Of a DNA stretch of 64,000 nt, positions 23,999 to 34,348 are shown in pieces. The stretch is from Datura wrightii (lineage: Eukaryota; Streptophyta; Magnoliopsida; Solanales; Solanaceae), in contig JASDFA010000019.1 of assembly GCA_035772735.1 (NCBI GenBank), positions 92,316,001 to 92,380,000 of the forward strand. The letters run 5' to 3'. Every line of letters starts with the position of its first letter. The stretch's first letter is position 1. Under the pieces are notes generated by a model. That model ran no database searches, was not told the origin of the DNA, and was given only the letters and a program-made list of their open reading frames with translations. The position numbers and the translations under genes were made by a program.

Positions 23999-25360
23999 TG
24001 TTGGGCATATTCTTATGCCCATTTTCCATGTTTTTACTTATATTTATCCTTGTTTTGAGTTCATAATCCTATGAAATGCATAAATTCATGTTTTCGTATG
24101 TCTTGTGAGCTAACAAATATTTTTAGATGTTTTGACCAGTAAACAAGGAAAAAGGGCCCAAAATTAACTCAAGGCGTGAAGAAAAAAGAGTTCGCAAAAG
24201 TCGGCTTGGGGCTATGGCAGACGTGGCACGCCAACCCCTAAACTTTAGAGAATTATGCACCACAGTTCGTGCTATGGATGGCATGGGGCGCTAGGTCCCA
24301 GACTTCAGAGATGAAAAATTTGACTAACACCTTGGCGAGTTGAGAGGCATGGAGCCCCAAAAGCATCCCAGGCTTAGAAAATTTTCCCAACATTATGGTT
24401 CTGTGGATGGAGTGAGGCGCTAGAAAGGACTAAAGCCAAGAAATTTGACTAACACTCTGGTTGTATGGATGGAGTGGGGCGCCAAAAGTGTCCAGAAGTG
24501 TAGAAATTTGGCTAACACCTTGGTGCTATGGCTGGAATAGGGCACCTAGATCTAAACTTCAAAGGCAAAATTAAGCCAAACAATCCTGGATGGATTTTGA
24601 TGATTTTGAAGACAATTACTTGAGGAAAAAGCATCATTTGAGGGCTCATTTATAAATATAAAATCTTGATTGTTTGTTAGCAATATTACATCATTTTATT
24701 TGATCTTAGAAAGATTGTAACGCAGCTTTTGGAGGAGAGACAAGTTCCTACTTTGGTTTCTTCTTTTTCTATCATTTTACTTTGAATTATTATGATTTAT
24801 CTGTTTTTCTGCTTATCTATGAGTGGGTAAATGCCTATTCTACAGTTTTGTCCATAGTTGATGGTTGAAGTTTGATAGACTGATTAAGATTCTTCTCTAA
24901 AGGCTGTTTATATTTACAAATTTGAATTGCTTATAGGTCAGATTGGTCACCTTGAGAATAAATCTGTTGGCTTTTGGTTAAACTCGGGAGATGGAACCGA
25001 AAGGGTTAAAAGTAAATGTAATACAGAAATTCAAAGATCCTTTGGCCCATCTGTTGGAGGTTATAAGTTGTTGATGAGGATAGGGATATACCTTTCAACC
25101 CTGTTTAGTTGAAATACAAGTAGACATAACCATCATTTTATATTTCTCCTGCGACCATAGGTTGTAGGGCTTTACATTTCAAGTTTAGTAGTTTTAGATA
25201 TTGAAAGCATTCCCTATTTATCTATTTTGTTAGAATAGATTAATAAAGAAGTAATCTTAAATGATTGATCTGACAAGTCTCTGAGGGATCGATAATCAGG
25301 ACTTCACTATCATATATTACTTTCTTACCACGTGCGCTTGTGTGCACTTGGGTGACATCA
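23999..25360 (+). repeat. G 5' LTR (about 1362 bp)
   Basis: Starts TGTTGGGCATATTCTTATGCCC, aligning with a second copy at 49973. It opens with a hairpin (TGGGCATA/TATGCCCA). A tandem array of about 63-base units lies at 24200-24560, then TATAAATATA at 24651-24660. The 3' edge at GGTGACATCA is placed from the CA end and the six-base spacing to the primer site seen also in D. Confidence 0.78.
24200..24560 (+). repeat. Tandem array of ~63-bp units in the G LTR
   Basis: About five degenerate units, each containing words like ATTTGACTAACAC, TTGGTGCTATGGATGG and GTGGGGCGC, with repeat phases near 24274, 24341, 24404, 24466 and 24529. It lies directly upstream of the TATA-like box. A matching array is in the second LTR at about 50160-50520. 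Confidence 0.75.
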
Positions 25361-25366
25361 TATTTT

Positions 25367-25384
25367 TTACACCATTGTCGGGGA
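25367..25384 (+). promoter_or_regulatory. G primer-binding site, Athila type, decayed
   Basis: TTACACCATTGTCGGGGA aligns with the Athila/Tat consensus TGGCGCCGTTGCCGGGGA; most differences are transitions at former CG or C-rich positions. Confidence 0.75.
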
Positions 25385-25568
25385 CTTGTAGATTGATTGA
25401 TCATTTGTAGGTTAGGATTTTTATTCCACTATTATGTATTTTACATTTGTTTCTTTTGTTGTTAAGTTACAAGTGTTGTGTGCTTAGTGTATGCCATCTA
25501 CGTGAAGTTAAGAACCACTTTTGGCTTCTTTTGATCCTGAAATTGAGAGAACCTTTCAAAGGTTAACT

Positions 25569-26603
25569 ATGGAGAATAATGAGCAAGCACAAGGAAACAA
25601 CTAGGAGAGGGTTTTAGTGTTGAATTTTTCTAGGCCAAACTTGGAGAATGCTTCTAAAGCAATCATCAAGCCAGCTATCACTGGAAACTTCGAGTTGAAG
25701 GAAGGGACCGTGCGATTGGTCCAAAATATTTTGCAATATCAGGGCAAGCTGCATGAGGATCCTCACAGGCATCTGATGACATTCGTAGAGCTGAGTGAGA
25801 ACTTTCACTATTAGAACGTGTCAGATGAGTATGTTAAGCTCACGTTGTTTCCATTAATTAGTGAGGCCAAGGAGTGGCTTTAAAATGAGCCAATAGGTTC
25901 CATCACTAGTTGGGAGGTTCTTTCCAACAAATTCATCAACAGGTTCTTCTCTTCAAGGAGAACAAAAGAGTTAAGAGGGAAGATCTCTGGTTTTGTGTCG
26001 AGAGATGGTGAGACCTTGGCTCAATCTTGGGAATGATAAAAGGGCTGCTTGAGAGATTTCCCGCACCACATACAGCCGAAGGAGATTATTGGGAAAATTT
26101 TTATTAAAGGGCTAAAGCCAGAGACCAAAACCTTGCTTGATGCTACGACATAGGGACAAATTTTGTCCAAGAGCTATAATGAGACAGAGGCTCTTTTGAA
26201 CCTTATGTCAGCGGGGAGTCAGGACTATCAAGACTCAAGTAGAGGATTCATAGTATCCAAGGTGCCAGGAAAGCTTGAAGTAGATGGTGTGGTGGCTATC
26301 CGAGCGGACATCAGTCAACTGGTCAATGTGATTAGCAAACTTATGACCATACCAGTAGGAAGTCAGGTTTAGCAGGTCCACCAGTTCTGGACTCCACCAC
26401 CATCATCTGAGGTGTATGGAGAAGGCCACGCTTATTCAAGTTTTTCACTAAAACTAAAATCTATATATTTTGTAGGACAACAAGGTCATGGTGAAGGTTT
26501 TTCAGGTAGCATCTATAACAAGGGGTACCGGAATACAACAATCCCATATGGAGAGGGAATCAGAATTTCCAAAGACCCTAGAATACCTATCCAAGACCTT
26601 AGG
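25569..26603 (+). pseudogene. gag: G gag, N-terminal part
   Basis: ATG at 25569 opens MENNEQAQ. A gag capsid domain follows: NFELKEGTVRLVQN, HEDPHRHLMTFVELS, LFPLISEAKEWL, SITSWEVLSNKFINRFF, ending in LKPETKTLLDATT. It aligns by eye with the gag of D (HEDPQQHLQSFLDIS, LFPFSLLGEVKMWL, SITSWNDLAKTFLIRFF). The frame is constant to the C insertion but has at least six stops. The continuation is at 44584. Confidence 0.85.
26599..26603. repeat. Target-site duplication of C, left copy (TTAGG)
   Basis: TTAGG here versus TTCGG at 44584-44588; four of five bases match, consistent with a single later mutation. Confidence 0.75.
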
Positions 26604-27623
26604 TGTCACGCCCCACCTTAACGGGTATGACTGGCACCTGGTGCCCTACTAGGACCTGAACTGCTAGACTACTGAGCCTAAGCACATCTGGTGCCCGAAT
26701 AACTCTAACTCAGATTCAGGGAAACAACGGGCTATATAACGGCTGTAAATACAGCCTCCGGCCGATTAGGCCTATAGCCACCTGTACCTGTAATAACAGC
26801 TAACCAGAAATATACTCGTAACAAGGAACCTATGCGGGCCGACAAGGCCACCATGCTGTCTAGTTATCTGTAACTCAACAATGGAATACTAATATAACTA
26901 CGTGACCAGCAAGGTCACCACTACTGACTGCATAAGGCCTCACACGGCCAACATAAACTGACCACAGGGAATATATACAGACTGCAAGCCTCTAGGAATA
27001 CTGATAAGATGGTCGGGATAGGGCCCCGACCTACCCGTACTGTACAACAAAAGGAAATGATATAAACCTCTGAAATATCAAGCTCCGGATGACAGGAGCT
27101 GATGACTCTGCGCTGGCTAGGATCACGAGGGATTGCCTCCTCGTCTATGAGTACCTGCAGGCAAGTAATGCAGCGCCCCACTGGGCATCAGTACCACTGG
27201 TACCGAGTACGCAAAGCCACTAAAATAATACAACTGAATACAAATAACACAACTAACAAGTTTGTGAGCAGAAGATAACTGAATCTAAAGAGCTGATAGG
27301 AACTAGATCAAACCTTTCTGCACTGATAGGAAGAAGCGTGTCTGTAGTCACGGCGGCCTGCTGTCTATTAACTAATATATATATAAAGCACATAGATACA
27401 TATACATTTAGCAAGCAAGAGCCAATACCAACCCCCAAAAGCTGGATGGCGCCAATCAAGCAAACAATCTATATACCCCTACCCGGGTCAAAACCAGCCA
27501 AAAATAAGTCACTCCACTCATCTGCTCACTTCGGAGCTCCTCTACTGGCCCCCTGGGTCTCCGGCTCGGGCCATAGCCTTCGATATAAGCAACCGTGTCT
27601 GGGTCCAGAGGACTCCTGTGTAG

Positions 27624-27799
27624 ACAGTAACAGATAGGGTCTGGATCCCCGGACACAACTCAACGGGGCTACCTAAAACCGGAGCTACACCTATAATAAC
27701 TGAATGTACAGACAGTAACAGATAGGGTCTGGTTCCTTGGAAACAAAACTCAACAGGACTATCTGAAACTGGAGCTGCACCTGTAATGCTGATCAGACT
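27624..27799 (-). repeat. 88-bp tandem duplication in the C LTR
   Basis: Two adjacent 88-base units, each beginning ACAGTAACAGATAGGGTCTGG, the second starting at 27712. The same pair is in the other LTR at 43033-43208. I do not see it in A, B or F, so it marks the C subfamily. Confidence 0.8.
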
Positions 27800-28266
27800 G
27801 CTATGGGGAAAGCTTCATCCCATCTTCGTCCAAGATGGGGATGGCATGCCACTCCTTGGAGTGACGTAAAACCCACCCGCTCAGTGGGCGATACGATTAC
27901 TAACCTAGGGGCGGCGAGGACGCTCAATAAGGTGCCCTCACGCCACATCAAGTCTCAACAAACAAATAACACATATAAATAGCTAGCATGTATAACTGAA
28001 AAAAAGACTATCTGAAATCTGATTTCTTATTCTGATCTGTTTCTACACTGAACTGATTGTTTACTGATTATACTAATTCTGAAATCTTTATTTAACTGCT
28101 TGGCTAATCTATAGCCGGGATACTATCTGTCGGAATGGCTAATCTGTAGCCATAAAACTGTCTATCTATCTGATTTTACTTTACTAACTTTATTCTAAAA
28201 ATCTGTATCTTTTACTCTACAACATGCTTGTTAAACATACATTAAGCTATACTGAATCTGGAATAC

Positions 28267-28271
28267 GATAC
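28267..28271. repeat. Target-site duplication of D, left copy (GATAC)
   Basis: GATAC is repeated at 35886-35890, immediately after D. Perfect 5-base duplication. Confidence 0.93.
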
Positions 28272-29808
28272 TGACGTGCCCGATTCGCGCGTCCGCAAGT
28301 GTACGGGTCGTGCAAGTAATATAGTGGCTCTTTTTAAGAACCGGATTGTCGAACCCACAGGGACTGGACCCATTCCTCTAACTATCCATTTCTAGTGTGA
28401 TCTGAAATACCTCAAGTGTTGGTTATAGACATTTTCAATTGAGATTAATTAAGTCTAAGTTTGGGTCAACGAAATATTCTGAAATTACTCTAGGAGCAAC
28501 ATAGAGTTGAAACCAATTAATCATGCGATACTACGATTTGCAATGGGTTAAGCATGGAACTATCAATTGTTATTTCACATAATTAGAATTGCATGTTTAT
28601 GGTCTTTCGAGCCTCTAAACACGACAATCTAGCCTCACTGCATCATTGTGAGCGAGGAGTTTAATTTCTAGTCGCAGGCAATTAATTATGTTGTGGTTTG
28701 TGGGGAAACGATTAGGGACTTTCGTGCGTCTAACCATTTAACTCAACTTAGCCTCACAACTACTTCTTTGAGTGGTGATGGGACATCCCAAGTTGGTCTT
28801 TCATGACCCCCGTGTGTCAACCAAGCATGGTGTTAGGTATATTTCTATCCTGACATAAAAATCTCTCCCGAGATACAAACATGCTCCTCACATTCTCATG
28901 TCCTGACCTAGGTAATTCTTTCTCAAGCTATTACTCAAGCTAACAAATATTCTTTCATGGTGATCAATCATAAAAACAACCAACAATCCAGAATGCAAGA
29001 CGAAAACAACAATCAATAACTCAATTCCAAAACAATTTCATAAAATCACAATCATAATTCATGGCTTCGACCCTAGAGGAAGGGTTCTTCCCATTCATGT
29101 TCGTAAAACTACACTAACTACTACTAAACTAACATACTTACATGAATTTGGTAGATGAGAAGGGAATTTGACAAACCCTAGATGAGTTCTCCCACTTCTC
29201 TCTTCACTCCTAGGTAGTTTTCCAGAATAAAATCGTGACCCAATGGAATTAGGAGCTAAGGGTCCTATTTATAGTAAATGGAGAACGTGCTTAATTTAGC
29301 CTGTCCTGGAACTGCTCCGTGTCGCGGAGTGTATCGCGGAGCACTGCCTTCGTGACACGAAGTCAACGCGAAAGCTCTCTGGATATCACCCGAAATTTGG
29401 CCTCGACAGCACCTTGCCGCGTTGGCAGCGTGTCACGCTGCTTGGGCAGCGCGTTGACACCTCCATGTCGCGCAGCCAGCCTGCCGTGGCACGTTGCCAA
29501 CATGCAGGTGGGCTGTTGTGATCAGCCTGCCTGCCGTGGCATGTTGCGGACGAGCAGGTGGGCTGTTTTGTGCCTCCTCTTTGCCGACGTTCGCGGGTTA
29601 ATTCCGTTTCCACGCCTCTACTTCACCAACTCATGGATTAGTTACTCAAAAGTCATCAAAACCTACAAAACAAAGGCTAATCATGTTGGTTAGCACATAT
29701 CTTCAGATTCATATAAAATTACATGAAAATGTATACAATAACTTAGATTAACAAGACTCATTTAAGTCATATAGCGTATCTCGGGCATGCCATTTTTGCC
29801 CGTGATCA
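28272..29808 (-). repeat. D 3' LTR (1537 bp)
   Basis: Same length as the 5' LTR with about 50 mismatches and no indel by eye (about 97% identical). In element orientation it starts TGATCACGGGCA, a terminal hairpin. A GC-rich cassette with repeated GTGTCACG-type words lies at about 29315-29600, and the TATA box (plus-strand CTATTTATA) is at 29265-29273. Confidence 0.95.
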
Positions 29809-29842
29809 CAACCCCACACTTAAAGCCTTTTTCGTCCTCGAA
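29809..29842 (-). promoter_or_regulatory. D polypurine tract and pre-PPT motif
   Basis: Minus strand reads TTCGAGGACGAA (29831-29842), then a purine-rich AAGTGTGGGGTTG against the LTR. The 12-mer is identical to the one before the B polypurine tract. Confidence 0.82.
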
Positions 29843-31770
29843 CAACCTTTTACATATCATGCATATGGAGACTCCCACATAACTAATTTAGCAAGATAAT
29901 TCAAGTTACGACTATAATGATTAGGTAAGATAACAAGCTACAAATAGAGCATGCACGGTTTTTGATCATTGAAATGAAGTACAACTATGTTAAGACTTCT
30001 TAACCTCAAGAAGCGACTCTCAATCTTAGCAAACTCATGCAATTAAACTGATTAAGAAATACCCCATGAATTATATCCTTTATTCAACATGTGCCCTCAC
30101 GGAAAGAGAGTTACCCATTTTCACATGCAAAAACAATTTTTAAATCACAACATGTGTGGGTACATGAATAGAATTACGCTCACTCTCACAAAGAATTCAC
30201 ATGAATCATGTAATGACCCATAAGCTTGCCCTTAGTGTTTTATTCCACTAATTTAAGGATGTGTTACTGTAAGATCAAGTAGGACTTTTTTAGGTTGTAA
30301 TGTAACTTAGGTGCGGGTAGATACTATTATGGCCAGTAATAGTGACTATCTTTCCTAAGTGTTTTTAATACATCACACCCTCATTACGAATTTCCCTTCC
30401 CTCACTTCACCTTTTTCTCCTTTCAACTTTCTTTTTCCTCTTTTGTTCCCCCATTTCTTTAGGCACTTTTAGCTTATTAGTAAGGAGCTCTAGAAATAAT
30501 TTTACATTAATTTGTTTTCTTACTCCTTACTAATAATCAACCATTTTCACACAAATGCACCTTTGTCCTTTTCTCACTTCTACAATTTGCTACTTTTCCT
30601 TTCTTTTCATTCTTCTCCCTCCTTTACTCCTTCGGATTTTTTCCACTCAAGCGCTTAGGAGTTTTGGATCAAATTCAAGGCTAATGAAAGAAAAAGGATT
30701 AAGCTTATGTCGCAGCTGTCAAAGATTAGGCTCAAGACTCAATGGGGTTAACTAGGATTAATTTTTCAAGGTAGGTAAAATGGGGGATAACAATTTGGTT
30801 CATTCAAAGAAATGCCTATATCATTTCCTACAATTCACATCCTTCATTTCGTTTTATAAACACTCCAGACAAGTTCTAGACATTCCACAATAGCACAAAA
30901 TACTCAAAAACCTTACACTCATGGCACATGCTCAAATCAAGACACATTCAGCAGACTCTTACTCAGCTAATCACAAGAATTCAGAATTAAGCTTTAATCA
31001 TATTGAGTCAAATTCAAGAACCTAAGTGTCTCACACAAAGTTATACAGTTGCATGCTTCAACAATGAACACACTTGCATCTTACCATCATGTATAGCACA
31101 TAACAAGAACATCAAGCACTAATTAGTTATGGTTTCAAAAACCCAACACCTACCGACTAATTTTTCCTCAAGACGGTCGTCATCCATCCATCGTCGGAAA
31201 CAGTCACTAACTATGACTAAAAAACATTATATACAGACAAAGGAAAGAAAAAGAAAAATTTTATTCTTCGGTTCAAATACCCCCCGTCAGAAAAGAACCG
31301 AAACGAAAAACCAACGGGTGATGAATTCATGCTTGACTCCCAACAATTTTCAATTTTCTCACAAATTGCACACAAGAATTACATCCACCAAACACTCGTT
31401 AAGCACAAAAATTTTGAAATTTTCCAGAAATTTCCCTCACCCCACACTTAAATCACATAGCATCAAAGTAACAATTAAAGGATGAGAAATACTCCCTGAG
31501 CCTCTATGCCAAGCTAAACGCATGCTTTACTTTTAAGTTTTTCAGAGGTGGGTGTTCGACCCCACACTTCTTCTATTCCATGCTCTTTAGCTTCCACCGT
31601 CTCGGTACTCAGACTTCCCTTCCATCTGTGCTTAACTTTCCACCAAAAACACAAACAAAATAAACATAACAAAATCAACACAAAATCAAAATTACAAATT
31701 GTACCTGAGGTACCCTTGGGTTGCCTCCCAAGCAGCGCCTTATTTTACGTCATGGCCCGGACTATCCTTT
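29843..31770 (-). other. D noncoding region between protease and 3' LTR
   Basis: About 1.9 kb with no credible ORF. It contains the hairpin CTTGGG/CCCAAG (31715-31732) right after the protease end and a block at about 30200-30760 that is homologous to G at about 49026-49580 (shared CCTAGTTAACCCC, AGTCACTAT, ACATTACA, TTGATCTT, AAGGGCAAGC). Confidence 0.8.
31715..31732 (-). other. D conserved stem-loop after gag-protease
   Basis: Minus strand reads CTTGGGAGGCAACCCAAG: a 6-bp stem with loop AGGCAA, about 40 bases after the last codon of the protease frame. G has GGGAGGAAACCC at the equivalent place. Confidence 0.75.
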
Positions 31771-34238
31771 TCAAGACATCCTCATACATGGGTTCTCTTT
31801 CGAGAACCATCTCCTTTTGTTTTGCTGTTTAGAGGAAACAACCTCCACTCTGTTCCTCTCTTTCTCCAACTTCTTCTCAACTTGAAGTCCTCTATCAGAC
31901 TCGGGCTGAACACTTGACCTTGCCTTTGGCCATGCACCTGTGGAATCCCCCACCCCACACTCATCCTCTTCCAACACATTAACCTGACAAAGGTTTCTGT
32001 AGTGTGCAGATGGGTTCATTTCTTGGTAAACTCGGAAGATTTCTTCTTCATCCTCAACCCTCATTTTCAGGGTCCCTGTTTTCAAGTCAATCACCACTCC
32101 TCTGGTGGCCAAGAAAGGCCGTCCCAAGATCAGGGGTACCTGGTCATCAACCTGAAAATCTAAGACAATAAAATCAGCAGGTATAATGAACTAACCTACT
32201 TTGATGAGAAGGTCCTCTATTATTCCATCACGTGTCGCGACTTGCCAGCTAGCTGCAGCATCAACCTTGTCGGCCTCGGTTTTCCCAACCCCAACGTGTT
32301 GAATAAGGATACGGGCATTAGATTAACCACTGCCCCTAAGTCACACAAAGCTCGTAGCACCTCAGCTTTACCAATTTGTATTGGGAGGGTAAATCTCCCT
32401 GGGTCTTTGAGCTTCTTTGGCATTTTGCTCAATACCCTGTGACTGCACTCCTCAGTCAGTGCTACAGTCTGGACATCCACCAATCTAACTTTGTTTGCCA
32501 TCACATCCTTCAAGTATTTAGCATACTTGGGCATTCCCTGGAAGACATCAATAAGAGGCAAACTTATGTGAAGTTCTTTGAAGCTCTCAAAGAACTTTTT
32601 GAAGCATTCCTCCTCCTTGCTCTTTCTGAATTTCTGAGGGAATGGTGGTGGTGGTCTTTGGGCTGGCTTCAATGAAGGTTGTGCATTTTGTTGCCCAGCA
32701 CTCTGATTCGCTTCCGTGTCGGTGGATGGTCCTGGTCTAACCAACTCCGGCTGCACCTCCTTTCTCAACTCTTTAGGCATTGCATCAGCTAATTGCTTTC
32801 CGCTTCTAACACTGATGGCATTGATTTGTCGGGGGTTAGGATCTGCATCACTGGGTAATCCCCCCTGCGACCTCATGTTCTGAGCAGCTGCTATCTGACC
32901 CACTTGTTTTTCAAGATTGCGGGTGGCTACTTGCTGATTCATTAAGTCTGTTGCCATCCTCGCCTGATTTTACGCTAACTGATTCTGGGTCTCTATAATT
33001 TTTTGCAGTGTTTCATCAATACTGCTACTCAATTGCCCATCATTCTGCCTATTCTGCTGATACTGCTGTTGTTGAGGTTGCATATAATTCTACTTTTGGT
33101 TTCCACCCCAAGAAAAATTCGGGTGGCCCTGCCAATTTCTGTTGGAGTTATTCTCAAAATTCTGATTCCTACGCACATTACCAACAAAATTGACTAATTC
33201 CGGATTGGCTCTACAATATTCTGCATTGTGCCCATTAGTACCGCAAATTTCACACCAACTCGGAGCTTGCTGAACTGCATTAACCTGGCCCTGGTGTTGG
33301 TTCATACTCAGTTTATTGAATTGAGTCATCATTTGATGTTGGAACAAAGCTGCCAAGGCATTCTAACCATCTACTTCTATCAACCCCGATCTCTTTCCTG
33401 CCCCCCTCGGTGAATCGCTGTACCACTCTGGATTTCCTTGAGCAATTCTGTTCAACAAAGTATACAACTCATCATAAGTCTTCTCCTAGGCTTGCCCACC
33501 CGATGTAGAGTCTAGTAATATTTTCGTGTGTGGGTCTAGACTTTCTACAAAGGTATGTGCCAGCACTTCATTTGATTGCTGGTGATGGGGACATTCTCTC
33601 AACAATGACTTGAATCTTTCCCAAGCCATATATAAGTTCTCATCAGGCCTCTGCTTGAAACTGAGTATTTCACTTCTCAACTTTGAAGTTTTGCCTGAAG
33701 GGAAGAATCTGATAAGGAACGTCTTAGCCAAGTCATTCCATGAAGTTATGGAGTTCGGTGGCTCAGCCTTCAGCCACATTTTCACCTCTCCCAATAGTGA
33801 AAACGGGAAGAGGGTCGGTCGGACATAATCTGTGGACACGCCGGTGGGGACAAACGGGTCACTAATATCTAAAAAGCTCTGTAGGTGCTGCTGCGGGTCC
33901 TCATGTGCCATCCCAATGAATTGATCACTAGAATGTAATAGCTACACCATGTTCTGTTTAAGCTCAAAGTGCCCTCCAGGCTCCGGTTTACGAATGCTAG
34001 AGGTCACATTCGTCGCTAGTGGGATTGCCACTTTGCGAACTGGTCTTGCTGCCATTGCTTCTGATGACAATTGTGCTTGTCCCGCGGGTGGTTGTTGTTG
34101 TACCTTGTATTGAAGTCTCTTCAGCTCTTGATCTAGAGCTACTCTCCTTTGCAAATGGATTTGACGTTCAGGTTCCAGCAACGGTTCCACAAGCTGTCTA
34201 TTTCTAGCCAGCTCGGCAGGACAACCTGTCACCTGCAA
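31771..34238 (-). pseudogene. gag: D gag-protease
   Basis: Minus-strand start MQVTGCPAELARN at 34238. The capsid domain is at 33486-33911 (HEDPQQHLQSFLDIS, KMWLKAEPPNSITSW, SFKQRPDENLYMAWERF), the zinc knuckle CEICGTNGHNAEYC at about 33210-33260, then a spacer with AISVRSGKQL, then retropepsin at 31771-32400 (LCDLGAVVNLMPVSLF, catalytic Asp kept, then PLILGRPFLATRGVVID). The frame is continuous except for stops at about 33942, 33486, 33362, 33090 and 32969 and a one-base loss near 32225 that shifts the last third. Gag would package RNA; protease would mature it. Confidence 0.9.
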
Positions 34239-34324
34239 ATAAACAAACTAAGACCAAGTTTCTCAACACTTAAGGAAATTTAAAAATCACACAAAAATAG
34301 ATAAATTATCAAAACTTCACTGAG

Positions 34325-34342
34325 TCTCCGGCAACGGCGCAA
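34325..34342 (-). promoter_or_regulatory. D primer-binding site, Athila type
   Basis: Minus strand TTGCGCCGTTGCCGGAGA, six bases from the 5' LTR, 15 of 18 matches to TGGCGCCGTTGCCGGGGA. This is better preserved than in G. Confidence 0.85.
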
Positions 34343-34348
34343 AAAACT

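Noticed and set aside
27338..27637. 99-codon ORF, repeated at 42747-43046
   Set aside because: Sits in both C LTRs on the strand opposite to element transcription. Explained as LTR sequence.
29319..29693. 124-codon ORF, repeated at 35396-35770
   Set aside because: It falls in the GC-rich cassette of the two D LTRs; repeated arginine/serine-rich translation of palindromic DNA, not a gene.
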